DNA of 64,000 nt from Nocardioides jiangxiensis (GTDB taxonomy: Bacteria; Actinomycetota; Actinomycetes; Propionibacteriales; Nocardioidaceae): the NCBI RefSeq assembly GCF_030580915.1, contig NZ_JAUQTA010000001.1:2108001-2172000 (forward strand), in the 5' to 3' direction. Positions 1 to 8,702 of this stretch are shown here, piece by piece. The position numbers and the translations under genes are program-made. Within the stretch, counting starts at the first letter, position 1, and every line of letters begins with the position of its first letter. The notes below the pieces were generated by a model. It did no database searches. It worked only from the letters and a program-made list of their open reading frames with translations, and was not told the origin of the DNA.

Positions 1-2
1 AG

Positions 3-470
3 TACGACAGCTTCGACAAGCTGCCGAAGGGCGCCACCATCGCCCTGCTCAACGACCCGGCGAACACCGCCCAGGCCCTGTGGATCCTCGAGCGTGCCGG
101 TGCGATCACCTTCAAGGACGGCGTCGACCCGGCCGAGGCCACCGAGCAGGACATCGCCACCAACCCGAAGCGCCTGAAGTTCCAGTACATCGAGTACGGC
201 GCCGGCCCGCGCTCGCTGCCGTCGGTCGACGCGGTCATCGACTACAACATGAGCTTCGTCGACGCGGGCACCCCGGACTCCGAGCGGATCCTCGCTCCGG
301 CTGCGCCGAAGGACTTCGCCGGCCAGCTGGTCGTGGGCGGGAAGTACCTCGACGACCCGCAGGTGAAGGTGCTCAAGGAGATCTTCTTCGACCCCGCGGT
401 CCAGGAGTACCTCAAGACCAACGACGACCCGGCGCTCAAGGGCCAGCTGGCCCCCGTCTCGGCGAGCTGA
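3..470 (+). CDS. MetQ/NlpA-family ABC transporter substrate-binding protein, 5' truncated
   Basis: This is the C-terminal part (155 residues) of a periplasmic binding protein of the MetQ/NlpA lipoprotein family; the start lies before the window. Family-like segments are KLPKGATIALLNDPANTA near the cut edge, the stretch DIATNPKRLKFQYIEYGAG, and SVDAVIDYNMSFVDAG. Family members bind methionine or related sulfur compounds for import by a MetN/MetI-type transporter. The five oxygenases downstream, starting 13 bp after its stop, suggest that the ligand is an organosulfur compound such as a sulfone or sulfonate; this is inference. The permease and ATPase are probably upstream, outside the window. 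Confidence 0.85.
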   Translation, partial: YDSFDKLPKGATIALLNDPANTAQALWILERAGAITFKDGVDPAEATEQDIATNPKRLKFQYIEYGAGPRSLPSVDAVIDYNMSFVDAGTPDSERILAPAAPKDFAGQLVVGGKYLDDPQVKVLKEIFFDPAVQEYLKTNDDPALKGQLAPVSAS

Positions 471-483
471 TCGGGGTCCTGGC

Positions 484-1704
484 ATGACTGCGACGAGGAA
501 CGCCACGAAGCCGGTCGTCCGCCCGGGCACGCCCGAGTGGACCGCCCTGCTCACCCGGATCGCCGAGGGTGCCGCCGAGCGCGAGCGGGACCGGACGGCT
601 CCCCATGAGGTGATCGGCTGGCTGAAGGAGGCCGGCGTCGGCCGGCTCCGGCTGCCGGTCGAGCTCGGGGGAGCGGGGCTCACGATCCCGGAGCTCTTCG
701 CGGCCCTGATCGATCTGGCCGAGGCCGACTCCAGTGCCCCGCACATCCTGCGGACCCACTTCTGGTTCACCGAGCAGCACCTGCAGGCGAGCGAGGACCC
801 GGCGTTCCGGGCCCGACTCGCACTGGCCGCCGCGGACAAGCTGGTCGGCAACGGCTTCAGCGAGCAGAGCCGCAAGCCGGTGGGGCTGCACTTCGACACC
901 GCCTTCACGCCTGACGGCGACGGGTACCGGCTCAACGGCACGAAGTTCTACTCGACCGGGAGCATCTACTCCGACTACACGCAGATCTGGGCGGCCGCGC
1001 CTGGCGGGCGGATCGCCGGGGCGGTCATCCCGGTGGACCGGGAGGGCGTCACGATCCTCGACGACTGGGACGGCTTCGGCCAGCGGCTGACCGGCACCGG
1101 CACGACGCAGCTGGACGACGTCCGGGTCGAGGCCGAGGAGTTCTTCGACCTCGGCGAGCCCGAGCCGGCCGAGCCCGCTCCCGGCTACCAGGGTGCCTTC
1201 CTGCAGCTCTTCCTCCAGGCGGTCACGGCGGGCATCCTGCGCAGCGTCCGCAACGACGCGGTCGCGCTGCTGAAGCGACGTGCCCGCAACTACAGCCACG
1301 CGGGCTCCCCGCAGGGCCCGGCCCGGGACCGGCAGGTGCTGCAGGTCGTCGGCGAGATCTCGGCTGACGTGTTCGCGGCCGAGGCGATCGTGCTGAAGGC
1401 GGCCGAGGCGCTCCAGGCTGCCGCCGACTCCGTGGTCGACGGGCTGCCGACGGCGGAGGCCGCCGACGCTGCCCAGCTGGCGGCGGCGCAGGCCAAGGTC
1501 GCGATCGACCGGTTCTCCTACGCGACCGCCGCGAAGCTCTTCGACGTCGGCGGCACCTCCGCGACGCAGGCGGTCCACAACCTCGACCGGCACTGGCGCA
1601 ACGTCCGCACCATCTCGACCCACAACCCGACGTTCCTCAAGGCGTCGGCGGTCGGCGACCACCTGGTCAACGGCACGGACTTCCCCGCCAACGCCTACTT
1701 CTGA
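484..1704 (+). CDS. DszC-like flavin-dependent monooxygenase (acyl-CoA dehydrogenase fold)
   Basis: The 406-residue protein has the acyl-CoA dehydrogenase fold, but its motifs match the group D flavin monooxygenases (DszC/SfnB-like) that use reduced FMN. A flavin-pocket stretch, YSTGSIYSDY, lies near residue 157, and ILDDWDGFGQRLTGTG near residue 196 is typical of DszC-like enzymes. Near the C terminus is the conserved DRHWRNVRTISTHNP motif, whose His and Arg line the flavin site in the DszC group. The likely role is oxygenation or desulfurization of an organosulfur substrate, with reduced flavin from the reductase at 6741. It starts 13 bp after the binding-protein gene, so the two are probably one operon. 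The exact substrate is unknown. Confidence 0.85.
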   Translation: MTATRNATKPVVRPGTPEWTALLTRIAEGAAERERDRTAPHEVIGWLKEAGVGRLRLPVELGGAGLTIPELFAALIDLAEADSSAPHILRTHFWFTEQHLQASEDPAFRARLALAAADKLVGNGFSEQSRKPVGLHFDTAFTPDGDGYRLNGTKFYSTGSIYSDYTQIWAAAPGGRIAGAVIPVDREGVTILDDWDGFGQRLTGTGTTQLDDVRVEAEEFFDLGEPEPAEPAPGYQGAFLQLFLQAVTAGILRSVRNDAVALLKRRARNYSHAGSPQGPARDRQVLQVVGEISADVFAAEAIVLKAAEALQAAADSVVDGLPTAEAADAAQLAAAQAKVAIDRFSYATAAKLFDVGGTSATQAVHNLDRHWRNVRTISTHNPTFLKASAVGDHLVNGTDFPANAYF

Positions 1705-1743
1705 CCCTCACCTCACCCTCAACGACGAAAGCGAGCACTACCC

Positions 1744-2994
1744 ATGACCATCTCCGTGACCGAGGCCCTCCAGGCCTCTCCCTGGGCCGGGCAGCCGGTC
1801 CCGACCAGCGGCGAGGGCTGGATCGCCCGCGCCGCCGAGGTCGCCGGAATCCTCGCCGCCGACGCGGTGGAGCGCGACCGCGCCCAGGCCGTGCCGCAGG
1901 CCGAGATCGACCTGCTCAAGGCCGCCGGCCTCGTGACCCTGCTCGGACCGGCGGCGCACGGGGGCGCCGAGCAGCCGTGGACGACCGCCTACAAGGTGAT
2001 CCGCGAGGTCGCCTCCGGCGACGGGTCGATCGGCCAGCTGCTGGCCTACCACTACCTCTGGGCCTGGGCGGTGCGCCTGGTCGGTACCGCCGACCAGGTG
2101 GCGGCCGTGGAGGAGCTCTACACGACCAACAACTTCTTCTTCGGCGGTGCGGTCAACCCGCGCGACAACGACCTGGTCATCACCGACCTGGGCGAGGAGA
2201 TCGAGTTCAACGGCCGGAAGACGTTCTCCACCGGTTCGAAGATCAGCGACCTCACGGTCCTGGAGGGCGTCCTCGAGGGCACGGACAAGCACATCTTCGC
2301 GATCGTGCCGAGCAAGCAGGAGGGCATCGTCTACCAGGACGACTGGGACAACCTCGGGCAGCGCCTGACGGAGTCCGGCGGCGTCGAGATCACCGGTGTC
2401 CGGGTGCCGTGGGCGGCCGCCGCCGGCTACGTCGACAAGGAGTTCGCTCCGTTCGACCCGCTCACGTACGCCACGCTCAACCTCCCGGCGATCCAGCAGG
2501 TCTTCACCGAGTTCTACCTCGGCATCGCCAAGGGTGCGCTGAAGGCGGGCACGGCGTACACGCAGGACGTCACGCGCGCCTGGCCGTACGGCGGCGACAA
2601 CAAGGAGAAGGCCACCGAGGAGTGGTACATCCTCGAGGGCTACGGCCGCCTCCAGGCCGACCTCTGGGCGGCCGAGGCGCTGGCCGACGCGGCGGGGGAG
2701 GAGCTCTCGGGCCTCCTCCACGCCGAGCGGGAGTCGGTCACTCCGGAGCAGCGCGGCCACGCGGCCGTCCGGGTGGCCGCCGCCAAGGTGAAGGCGATCG
2801 ACATCGGCCTCGAGGCGGGCACGAAGGTCTACGAGCTGACCGGCGCCCGCGCGACCAGCAACAAGGTGGGCCTCGACATCTTCTGGCGCAACATCCGCAC
2901 GCACTCGCTGCACGACCCGGTGGCGTACAAGCGCCGCGAGGTCGGCGAGTACGCGCTGCTCAACAAGCTGCCCGAGCCGTCCTGGTACACGTGA
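1744..2994 (+). CDS. DszC-like flavin-dependent monooxygenase, second paralog
   Basis: This 416-residue protein is another acyl-CoA dehydrogenase-fold monooxygenase of the DszC type. It carries FSTGSKISDL near residue 161, VYQDDWDNLGQRLTESGG near residue 197 and the C-terminal IFWRNIRTHSLHDPVAYK motif, which matches DszC-like enzymes better than the upstream gene does. Family members oxidise sulfides to sulfoxides and sulfones, or remove sulfur from sulfonates, using FMNH2 and oxygen. It lies 39 bp after the previous stop and is followed by a strong hairpin at 3009-3033, so the first transcription unit probably ends here. Substrate specificity cannot be read from the sequence. Confidence 0.85.
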   Translation: MTISVTEALQASPWAGQPVPTSGEGWIARAAEVAGILAADAVERDRAQAVPQAEIDLLKAAGLVTLLGPAAHGGAEQPWTTAYKVIREVASGDGSIGQLLAYHYLWAWAVRLVGTADQVAAVEELYTTNNFFFGGAVNPRDNDLVITDLGEEIEFNGRKTFSTGSKISDLTVLEGVLEGTDKHIFAIVPSKQEGIVYQDDWDNLGQRLTESGGVEITGVRVPWAAAAGYVDKEFAPFDPLTYATLNLPAIQQVFTEFYLGIAKGALKAGTAYTQDVTRAWPYGGDNKEKATEEWYILEGYGRLQADLWAAEALADAAGEELSGLLHAERESVTPEQRGHAAVRVAAAKVKAIDIGLEAGTKVYELTGARATSNKVGLDIFWRNIRTHSLHDPVAYKRREVGEYALLNKLPEPSWYT

Positions 2995-3008
2995 GCGCCC
3001 ACCGCGCG

Positions 3009-3033
3009 CGGTGACAGGTCCTGCCTGTCACCG
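3009..3033. terminator. Hairpin after the first monooxygenase unit
   Basis: A 10-bp perfect stem (CGGTGACAGG with CCTGTCACCG) encloses a 5-nt loop, TCCTG, beginning 15 bp after the stop at 2994. No T-tract follows, which is common for actinobacterial terminators. It could instead be an operator for the promoter at about 3085-3110. Confidence 0.55.
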
Positions 3034-3081
3034 GATCGGTTCTTCGGTGGGGCCTCGGGCTGGAGAGGGGCCCCGCCGATC

Positions 3082-3109
3082 ATTAAAGTCGAGTTAATCA
3101 ATCTAGTTA
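3082..3109 (+). promoter_or_regulatory. sfnG promoter with shared sulfur-gene element
   Basis: The AT-rich stretch holds ATTAA, seven bases, then TTAAT (3082-3098), a perfect dyad. A 21-bp element at 3085-3105 starts AAAGTCGAGT and ends CAATCTA. It matches 18 of 21 positions with the element upstream of cysteine dioxygenase (11609-11629). A -10-like TAGTTA follows at 3104-3109, and a GAAGAGG ribosome binding site lies at 3115-3121. The position suggests an operator overlapping the -35 to -10 spacer. The regulator is unknown. Confidence 0.6.
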
Positions 3110-3127
3110 GACACGAAGAGGTTTCCC

Positions 3128-4267
3128 ATGACCACCACGCCCGCCACCGAGCCGCTGAAGTTCGCGTACTGGGTCCCCAACGTCAGCGGGGGCCTCGTCG
3201 TCAGCAACATCGAGCAGCGCACCGACTGGGGCTACGACTACAACGTCAAGCTCGCCCGCCTCGCCGAGAACAACGGCTTCGACTACGCCCTCTCCCAGGT
3301 CCGCTACACCGCGTCGTACGGCGCCGACCAGCAGCACGAGTCGACGTCGTTCAGCCTCGGCCTGCTGACGCAGACCGAGCGCCTCAAGGTGATCGCTGCG
3401 GTCCACCCCTACTTCTGGCACCCTGCCGTCCTGGCCAAGTGGCTGATCACCGCCGACCACATCTCCGGCGGCCGCGCCGCCGTCAACGTGGTGTCCGGCT
3501 GGTTCAAGAACGAGGCCGTGGACCTCGGCGTCCGCTGGCTCGAGCACGGCGAGCGCTACCGCCAGTCCGAGGAGTTCATCCGGGTGCTCCGGGGCCTCTT
3601 CGAGTCCGCCGAGAAGGGTCCGTTCACCCACCAGGGCGACTTCTTCCAGGTCCACGACTTCCAGCTGAAGCCCGGCCCGGTCACCTCCGAGGGCCGTCCC
3701 CACCCGGAGATCTTCCAGGGCGGCAACTCCACCGCCGCGCGGGCCCAGGCCGGCAACGTCGCCGACTGGTACTTCTCCAACGGCAAGGACTTCGACGGCT
3801 TCACCGAGCAGTACCTCGAGGTCAACCAGAACGCCGCGGTCGCCGGCCGCGAGGGCGCGGTGAAGTTCGGCCTCAACGGCTTCGTCGTCGCCCGCGACAG
3901 CGAGAAGGAGGCCCGCGAGGTCCTCGAGGAGATCATCGCCAAGGCCAACCCCGAGGCGGTCGAGGGCTTCCGCTCGGCCGTCCAGCAGGCCGGCCCGAGC
4001 ACGGCCGACGGCAAGGGCATGTGGGCCGACTCCACCTTCCGCGACCTGGTCCAGTACAACGACGGCTTCCGCACCGGCCTCGTCGGTACGCCGGAGCAGG
4101 TCGCCACGCGCATCGTGGAGTACAAGAAGCGCGGCGTGGACCTCTTCCTGCTCGGCTTCCTGCACTACCTCGAGGACGTCGAGTACTTCGGCGCCAAGGT
4201 CCTCCCGATCGTGCGCGAGCTCGAGGCCGACCTCGAGAAGGCCGGCGATCCGGTGGCGGTCCGATGA
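3128..4267 (+). CDS. sfnG: FMNH2-dependent dimethylsulfone monooxygenase
   Basis: This is a 379-residue LLM-class (bacterial luciferase-like) flavin monooxygenase. The N-terminal LKFAYWVPNVSGGLVVSNIE, the following RTDWGYDYNVKLA, and INVVSGWF-like and FQGGNS stretches are the signature of SfnG. SfnG oxidises dimethylsulfone with FMNH2 and oxygen, giving methanesulfinate and formaldehyde. The downstream neighbours are an SfnB-family enzyme, SsuD and a flavin reductase, which together would complete sulfur acquisition from dimethylsulfone or methanesulfonate. The ATG at 3128 follows a GAAGAGG site. The stop overlaps the next start (ATGA), so translation is coupled. Expression is probably controlled by sulfur supply through the element at 3085-3105. 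Confidence 0.93.
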   Translation: MTTTPATEPLKFAYWVPNVSGGLVVSNIEQRTDWGYDYNVKLARLAENNGFDYALSQVRYTASYGADQQHESTSFSLGLLTQTERLKVIAAVHPYFWHPAVLAKWLITADHISGGRAAVNVVSGWFKNEAVDLGVRWLEHGERYRQSEEFIRVLRGLFESAEKGPFTHQGDFFQVHDFQLKPGPVTSEGRPHPEIFQGGNSTAARAQAGNVADWYFSNGKDFDGFTEQYLEVNQNAAVAGREGAVKFGLNGFVVARDSEKEAREVLEEIIAKANPEAVEGFRSAVQQAGPSTADGKGMWADSTFRDLVQYNDGFRTGLVGTPEQVATRIVEYKKRGVDLFLLGFLHYLEDVEYFGAKVLPIVRELEADLEKAGDPVAVR

Positions 4268-5478
4268 CCGTCGCCGCCTGGCCGGAGACCCGGGTCCCGG
4301 TCCTGACCGCCGAGGAGGCGGTGCGCGTCGCGGCAGCGCTGTCGCGCGAGCTCGCCGCCTCGGCGTCCCTCCGGGACCGGGACCGCATCCTCCCGCTGGC
4401 CGAGCTGGAGGCGGTCACCGCCTCCGGCCTGCTGGCGATCACCGTCCCGGCGGCGTACGGCGGCGCGGACCTTCCGGTCCGCGTCGTGGCCGAGGTGGTC
4501 CGGCTGCTCGCGGCCGGTGACCCCAACGTCGCGCAGATCCCGCACAGCCACTTCGCCTACGTCAACGCCCTCCGTGAGCAGGGAACGCCGGAGCAGCAGG
4601 CGTTCTTCTTCGGCGAGGTGCTGGCGGGGCGCCGGTTCGGCAACGCGCAGTCCGAGATCGGCACCAAGCACGTGCGCGACATCCGGACCACGCTGACGCC
4701 GGACCCGGCCGTGCCCGGTGCGTGGCGGCTCGACGGGCTCAAGGGCTACGCCACCGGTGCGTTGCTCGCCCACTGGATCCCGGTGCTCGCCCACCTCGAC
4801 GTCGACGGGCCGCTCCACGTGGCCTGGGTGGAGCGGCACGCCCCGGGCGTGACCGTCGTCGACGACTGGGACGGCATGGGCCAGCGGACGACCGCCAGCG
4901 GCTCGGTGCGGCTGGAGGACGTCGCGGTCGCGGCGGACCGGGTGACGCCGTACCACCTCACCTTCGAGCGCCCGCAGACCTACGGCGCGTTCGCCCAGGT
5001 GCTGCACGCGGCGATCGACGCCGGCATCGCCCGGGCGGCGCTGTCCGAGGCGGCGACCTTCGTCCGCACGAAGTCGCGGCCCTACCCGGACGCCCTCGTG
5101 GAGCGCGCGGCCGACGACCCCCTCGTCGTGCAGGCGCTCGGGCAGGTCGAGGTCCAGGTGCGGGCCGCGGAGGCGCTGGTCCGCGAGGCGGCGTCGGCGA
5201 TCGACGAGGCCGACCTCGACCTGTCTGCGGAGTCGACCGGTGCCGCGAGCCTCGCGGTCGCCGCGGCACGGGCCGCGACGACCGAGGCGGCACTGGCGGC
5301 GGGGTCCCGGCTCTTCGAGGTCTCCGGCACACGGTCCGCGCTCGGTGCCCTCAACCTCGACCGGCACTGGCGCAACGCCCGCACCCACACGCTCCACGAC
5401 CCCGCCGCGTGGAAGGTCCAGCACCTCGGTCGCTGGGTCGTCGACGGGGTCCTCCCGCCCAACCACGGACAACTCTGA
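4264..5478 (+). CDS. sfnB: SfnB-family sulfur acquisition oxidoreductase
   Basis: This 404-residue protein of the acyl-CoA dehydrogenase fold fits the SfnB sulfur-acquisition subgroup. It has an N-terminal helical domain, IPHSHFAYVNALR near residue 96, GNAQSEIGTKHVRD near residue 125, VDDWDGMGQRTTASG near residue 200 and the C-terminal DRHWRNARTHTLHDPAAWK motif. SfnB-type proteins occur with SfnG and SsuD in pathways that use sulfones and sulfonates as sulfur sources; their exact reaction is not settled. The ATG overlaps the sfnG stop by four bases. It is the third paralog of this fold in the cluster, probably serving a different substrate from the two upstream copies. Confidence 0.85.
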   Translation: MTVAAWPETRVPVLTAEEAVRVAAALSRELAASASLRDRDRILPLAELEAVTASGLLAITVPAAYGGADLPVRVVAEVVRLLAAGDPNVAQIPHSHFAYVNALREQGTPEQQAFFFGEVLAGRRFGNAQSEIGTKHVRDIRTTLTPDPAVPGAWRLDGLKGYATGALLAHWIPVLAHLDVDGPLHVAWVERHAPGVTVVDDWDGMGQRTTASGSVRLEDVAVAADRVTPYHLTFERPQTYGAFAQVLHAAIDAGIARAALSEAATFVRTKSRPYPDALVERAADDPLVVQALGQVEVQVRAAEALVREAASAIDEADLDLSAESTGAASLAVAAARAATTEAALAAGSRLFEVSGTRSALGALNLDRHWRNARTHTLHDPAAWKVQHLGRWVVDGVLPPNHGQL

Positions 5479-5488
5479 AAGCTGGCTC

Positions 5489-6691
5489 ATGTCTGATCTG
5501 ACGTTCCACTGGTTCCTGCCGACCAACGGCGGTGACAGCCCGCAGGTCGTGGGCGGTGGCCACGGGGTGCCGGCCGGGCCGTCGGTGCGCCCGGCCTCGG
5601 TCCCGTACCTCGGCCAGGTGGCCCGCTCGGCCGAGCAGCTCGGCTTCGAGGCCGCCCTGACGCCGACCGGTGCCTGGTGCGACGACGCGTGGCTCACGAC
5701 CGCGATGCTGGCCTCGGTGTCGGAGCGGCTGAAGTTCCTCGTCGCCTTCCGCCCCGGCCTGGTGTCGCCGCTGCTCGCCGCCCAGATGGCCGGCACGTTC
5801 CAGAACCTCAGCGGCGGCCGGCTGCTGCTCAACGTCGTCGTCGGCGGCGAGAGCCACGAGCAGCGGGCCTACGGCGACTTCCTCGACAAGGACGCGCGCT
5901 ACGCCCGGTGCGGCGAGTTCCTCGACGTCGTACGCCGGCTGTGGGCGGGGGAGACCGTGACCTACCACGGCGAGCACCTCGCGCTGGCCGAGGCGACGCT
6001 GGCGCAGCGGCCCGACCCGCTGCCGGAGATCTACTTCGGGGGGTCGTCGCCGGCCGCCCACGACGTGGCCGCCGAGCACGCCGACGTCTACCTGACCTGG
6101 GGCGAGCCGCCCGCCGCGGTGGCCCGCAAGGTCGAGGACATGCGCCGCCGGGCCGCGGAGCGCGGGCGTGAGCTGCGCTTCGGCATCCGGCTCCATGCCA
6201 TCGCCCGTGACACCCGCGAGGAGGCGTGGGCCGAGGCCGACCGCCTGCTCGCCGGCATCTCCGACGAGCAGATCGCCCGGGTCCAGGCGGGCCTGCGCCG
6301 CAGCGAGTCCGAGGGCCAGCGCCGCATGCTCGACCTCAACCGTGGCTCGCGCGACGGGCTCGAGGTGCACCCCGGGCTCTGGGCCGGCATCGGCCTGGTC
6401 CGCGGCGGCGCCGGCACCGCGCTCGTCGGCTCGCACCAGGAGATCGCCGACCTCATCGAGGAGTACGCCGCCGTCGGCATCTCCGAGTTCATCCTCTCCG
6501 GCTACCCGCACCTCGAGGAGGCCTACCGCTTCGGCGAGGGGGTCCTCCCCGAGCTGGCCCGCCGCGGTCGCTGGACCCATCCCGCGCCGTCGCCGCTGGG
6601 TCTGCGCTCGGGCTCGGTGCCGTTCGGGGCGCCCGTGCCCGCCGTCGTACCCGCCGCCTCGGACCAGGACCGTCAGGAGGTCCCCGCATGA
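5489..6691 (+). CDS. ssuD: Alkanesulfonate monooxygenase (SsuD-like, FMNH2-dependent)
   Basis: The 400-residue LLM-class flavin monooxygenase begins LTFHWFLPTNGGDS, typical of SsuD. It has RLKFLVAFRPG near residue 83, LLLNVVVGGESHEQRAYGDF near residue 112, and a C-terminal region with ALVGSHQEIADLIEEY and FILSGYPHLEEAYRFGEGVL. SsuD releases sulfite and an aldehyde from alkanesulfonates with FMNH2 and oxygen. In this cluster it would accept methanesulfonate derived from the SfnG product. The start lies 10 bp after the previous stop and the stop overlaps the 18-codon ORF (ATGA). A tail of about 25 extra residues rich in Pro, Val and Ala extends past the usual end. Confidence 0.9.
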   Translation: MSDLTFHWFLPTNGGDSPQVVGGGHGVPAGPSVRPASVPYLGQVARSAEQLGFEAALTPTGAWCDDAWLTTAMLASVSERLKFLVAFRPGLVSPLLAAQMAGTFQNLSGGRLLLNVVVGGESHEQRAYGDFLDKDARYARCGEFLDVVRRLWAGETVTYHGEHLALAEATLAQRPDPLPEIYFGGSSPAAHDVAAEHADVYLTWGEPPAAVARKVEDMRRRAAERGRELRFGIRLHAIARDTREEAWAEADRLLAGISDEQIARVQAGLRRSESEGQRRMLDLNRGSRDGLEVHPGLWAGIGLVRGGAGTALVGSHQEIADLIEEYAAVGISEFILSGYPHLEEAYRFGEGVLPELARRGRWTHPAPSPLGLRSGSVPFGAPVPAVVPAASDQDRQEVPA

Positions 6692-6744
6692 CCACCCCAC
6701 TCGACCACTCGCTCCGTTCGCGCTCGATCGGGGGCCCGGCATGA
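6688..6744 (+). CDS. 18-residue ORF coupled at both ends, unknown function
   Basis: A tiny ORF encodes MTTPLDHSLRSRSIGGPA. Its ATG overlaps the ssuD stop (ATGA at 6688-6691) and its TGA overlaps the flavin reductase start (ATGA at 6741-6744). A strong Shine-Dalgarno sequence, AGGAGG at 6675-6680, stands 7 nt before its ATG, whereas the reductase start has only a weak site. It may be a coupling or leader peptide, or the remnant of a larger gene deleted in frame. I recognise no domain. Its expression is inferred only from the overlaps and the ribosome binding site. Confidence 0.5.
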   Translation: MTTPLDHSLRSRSIGGPA

Positions 6745-7310
6745 CCCTCGCCCCCGTCCCCGACCTCGAGGAGGCGCCGCCCGTGCTCGACGGCGCCACG
6801 CTCCGCCAGGCCTTCGGGCACTACCCGTCCGGCGTCGTCGCCGTCGGCGCGCACGTCGACGGCCAGCTGGTCGGCATCGCCGCCTCGTCGTTCACCTCGG
6901 TCTCGCTCGACCCGCCGCTCGTCTCGGTGGCGGTGTCGCGCACGAGCAACACGTGGCCCGCCCTGCGCGAGGCCGGCGAGATCGGTGTCTCCGTCCTCGC
7001 CGACCACCACGACGTGGTCTGCCGCCAGCTCGCCGGCCCGGCCGGCCAGCGGTTCGCGGGCCTCCGGTTCTCGGTCTCGGCCGGCGGCGCGGTGCTGCTG
7101 CGCGAGTCGGTCTCGACGTTCACGACCGTGCTGCACGACGAGATCGAGGCGGGCGACCACGTGATCGCCCTGCTCCGGGTCCTGTCGGTCGACGCCGGTG
7201 AGGGTGAGCACCCGCTCGTCTTCCACCGCTCGGCATTCGCCCAGCTCGACCGCGGTGGCCTCGACCCGGCGCGCCTCGACGGCCGGATCAACGGGCAGCC
7301 GGTCGACTGA
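6741..7310 (+). CDS. Flavin reductase (FMN:NAD(P)H oxidoreductase)
   Basis: This is a 189-residue flavin reductase-like (split-barrel FMN-binding) protein. Typical segments are LRQAFGHYPSGVVAVGA near residue 21, GIAASSFTSVSLDPPLVSVAV near residue 47, and VSVLADHHDVVCRQLAG near residue 82. Such enzymes supply reduced FMN to two-component monooxygenases. As the last gene of the sulfur cluster it is the obvious partner of SsuD, SfnG and the DszC-like enzymes. Its start overlaps the 18-codon ORF by four bases, so it probably depends on translational coupling. It stops 25 bp before hemY, which appears to have its own promoter. Confidence 0.9.
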   Translation: MTLAPVPDLEEAPPVLDGATLRQAFGHYPSGVVAVGAHVDGQLVGIAASSFTSVSLDPPLVSVAVSRTSNTWPALREAGEIGVSVLADHHDVVCRQLAGPAGQRFAGLRFSVSAGGAVLLRESVSTFTTVLHDEIEAGDHVIALLRVLSVDAGEGEHPLVFHRSAFAQLDRGGLDPARLDGRINGQPVD

Positions 7311-7323
7311 GCCGGGGCGTCGA

Positions 7324-7329
7324 TACGCT
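7324..7329 (+). promoter_or_regulatory. Leaderless -10 element for hemY
   Basis: TACGCT is followed by six bases and then the GTG at 7336. This geometry, repeated before many genes in the window, places the transcription start at or next to the start codon. Confidence 0.45.
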
Positions 7330-7335
7330 GGCGGG

Positions 7336-8697
7336 GTGAAGAACGTCCTCGTCATCGGCGGCGGCATCGCCGGCCTTGCAGCGGCGTGGGACCTCTCCGC
7401 CGACCACGACGTCACCGTCCTGGAGGCGAGCGACCGCGTCGGGGGCAAGCTCCGGCTGGAGAAGGTCGCCGGAGCGCGTGTCGACGTCGGTGCGGAGGCG
7501 ATGCTCAACCGCCGTCCGGAGGGCGTCGCCCTCGCGCGTGAGGTCGGACTGGCGATCGAGCACCCGGTGATCGCGTCCTCGCGGCTCTGGGTCGACGACC
7601 AGCTCAAGCCCCTGCCCCGGTCGCTGATGGGCGTGCCGCTGGACGTCGAGGAGCTCGCCGCGTCGGGCGTCCTGTCCGCCGCGGGGATGGCGCGGGTCCT
7701 CGCCGAGCCGGGGATCGCACCCTCCGACCTCTCCTCCGACGTCTCGGTCGGGGCCCTGGTGGGAGAGCGGTTCGGCGACGAGGTCGTCGACCGGCTGGTC
7801 GAGCCCCTCCTCGGCGGGGTGTACGCCGGCCGCGCCCGCGAGATCTCCGCGCGTGCTGCCGTGCCGCAGCTCGTGGCGATGGCCGCCCGTGGGTCCCTCA
7901 CGGCAGCGGCCGCGGCGCTCCCGGCCTCCGACACGCCGGTCTTCGCCGGCATCCCCGGTGGCATGGGGCGCCTGCCGGAGGCGCTGGCGTCCTCGGGTCG
8001 CTTCGCGGTCCGCACCAACGCCTCCGTCGAGCGGATCTCGCGCGCCGGCGACGGGTTCCGGGTCCGGGTGGACGGTGAGGAGCTCCTCGCGGACGCCGTC
8101 GTCGTCGCGACGCCTGCCGAACCGTCCGCGGTGCTGCTCATGGACCTCGTGCCCGACGCGGCTGCCGCGCTCGCACGGGTCGAGTCCGCGGACGTCGTCG
8201 TGGTCACCTTCGCTGTGCGTGAGGTCGAGGCGCGACCGCTGCTCGACCTGGGAGCCTCGGGCTTCCTCGTGCCCCCGGGTGAGCGGCGCGCGATCAAGGC
8301 GTCGACCTGGTCCTTCGCCAAGTGGGACTGGGTGCGGGCCGCCGGCCGCGGGGCCGGCGCCCACGGTGAGGACCTGCTCTACCTGCGCACGTCGCTGGGC
8401 CGGTTCCGCGAGCGTGTCCTCCAGCTCCAGGACCACCTCCTCGAGGTCGGGTCCCTCGCCGACCTGCACGCGGCGACCGGCGTCCGGCTCGAGCCCGTGG
8501 CGACGCACGTGCAGCGCTGGCAGGCCGGCCTCCCGCAGTACGCGGTCGGCCACGTCGACCTCGCCGCTGCGATCCGGGCGGAGGTCGAGGCGGTGCCGGG
8601 CCTGGCGGTCTGTGGTGCGGCGTACGACGGAGTGGGCATCCCGGCGGTCATCGGGTCGGCCCGCCGCGCAGCTGCTCAGGTGCGGTCGGCAGAATAG
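7336..8697 (+). CDS. hemY: Coproporphyrinogen III oxidase (HemY/CgoX-type)
   Basis: This is a 453-residue FAD-dependent amine oxidase-family protein. It has an N-terminal Rossmann motif, [18 protein letters not shown], then [11 protein letters not shown] near residue 34, and [16 protein letters not shown] near residue 155. The C terminus has [20 protein letters not shown], which is typical of protoporphyrinogen/coproporphyrinogen oxidases. In actinobacteria the enzyme oxidises coproporphyrinogen III to coproporphyrin III. HemQ directly downstream supports the coproporphyrin-dependent heme route. The GTG start is chosen because of the leaderless -10 at 7324. The old name is protoporphyrinogen oxidase. 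Confidence 0.92.
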   Translation: MKNVLVIGGGIAGLAAAWDLSADHDVTVLEASDRVGGKLRLEKVAGARVDVGAEAMLNRRPEGVALAREVGLAIEHPVIASSRLWVDDQLKPLPRSLMGVPLDVEELAASGVLSAAGMARVLAEPGIAPSDLSSDVSVGALVGERFGDEVVDRLVEPLLGGVYAGRAREISARAAVPQLVAMAARGSLTAAAAALPASDTPVFAGIPGGMGRLPEALASSGRFAVRTNASVERISRAGDGFRVRVDGEELLADAVVVATPAEPSAVLLMDLVPDAAAALARVESADVVVVTFAVREVEARPLLDLGASGFLVPPGERRAIKASTWSFAKWDWVRAAGRGAGAHGEDLLYLRTSLGRFRERVLQLQDHLLEVGSLADLHAATGVRLEPVATHVQRWQAGLPQYAVGHVDLAAAIRAEVEAVPGLAVCGAAYDGVGIPAVIGSARRAAAQVRSAE

Positions 8698-8702
8698 GAG
8701 CC

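Noticed and set aside
2640..2822. Small minus-strand frames inside the monooxygenase genes
   Set aside because: They are Arg/Ser/Ala-rich shadows without ribosome binding sites, as are most short frames in this GC-rich DNA.
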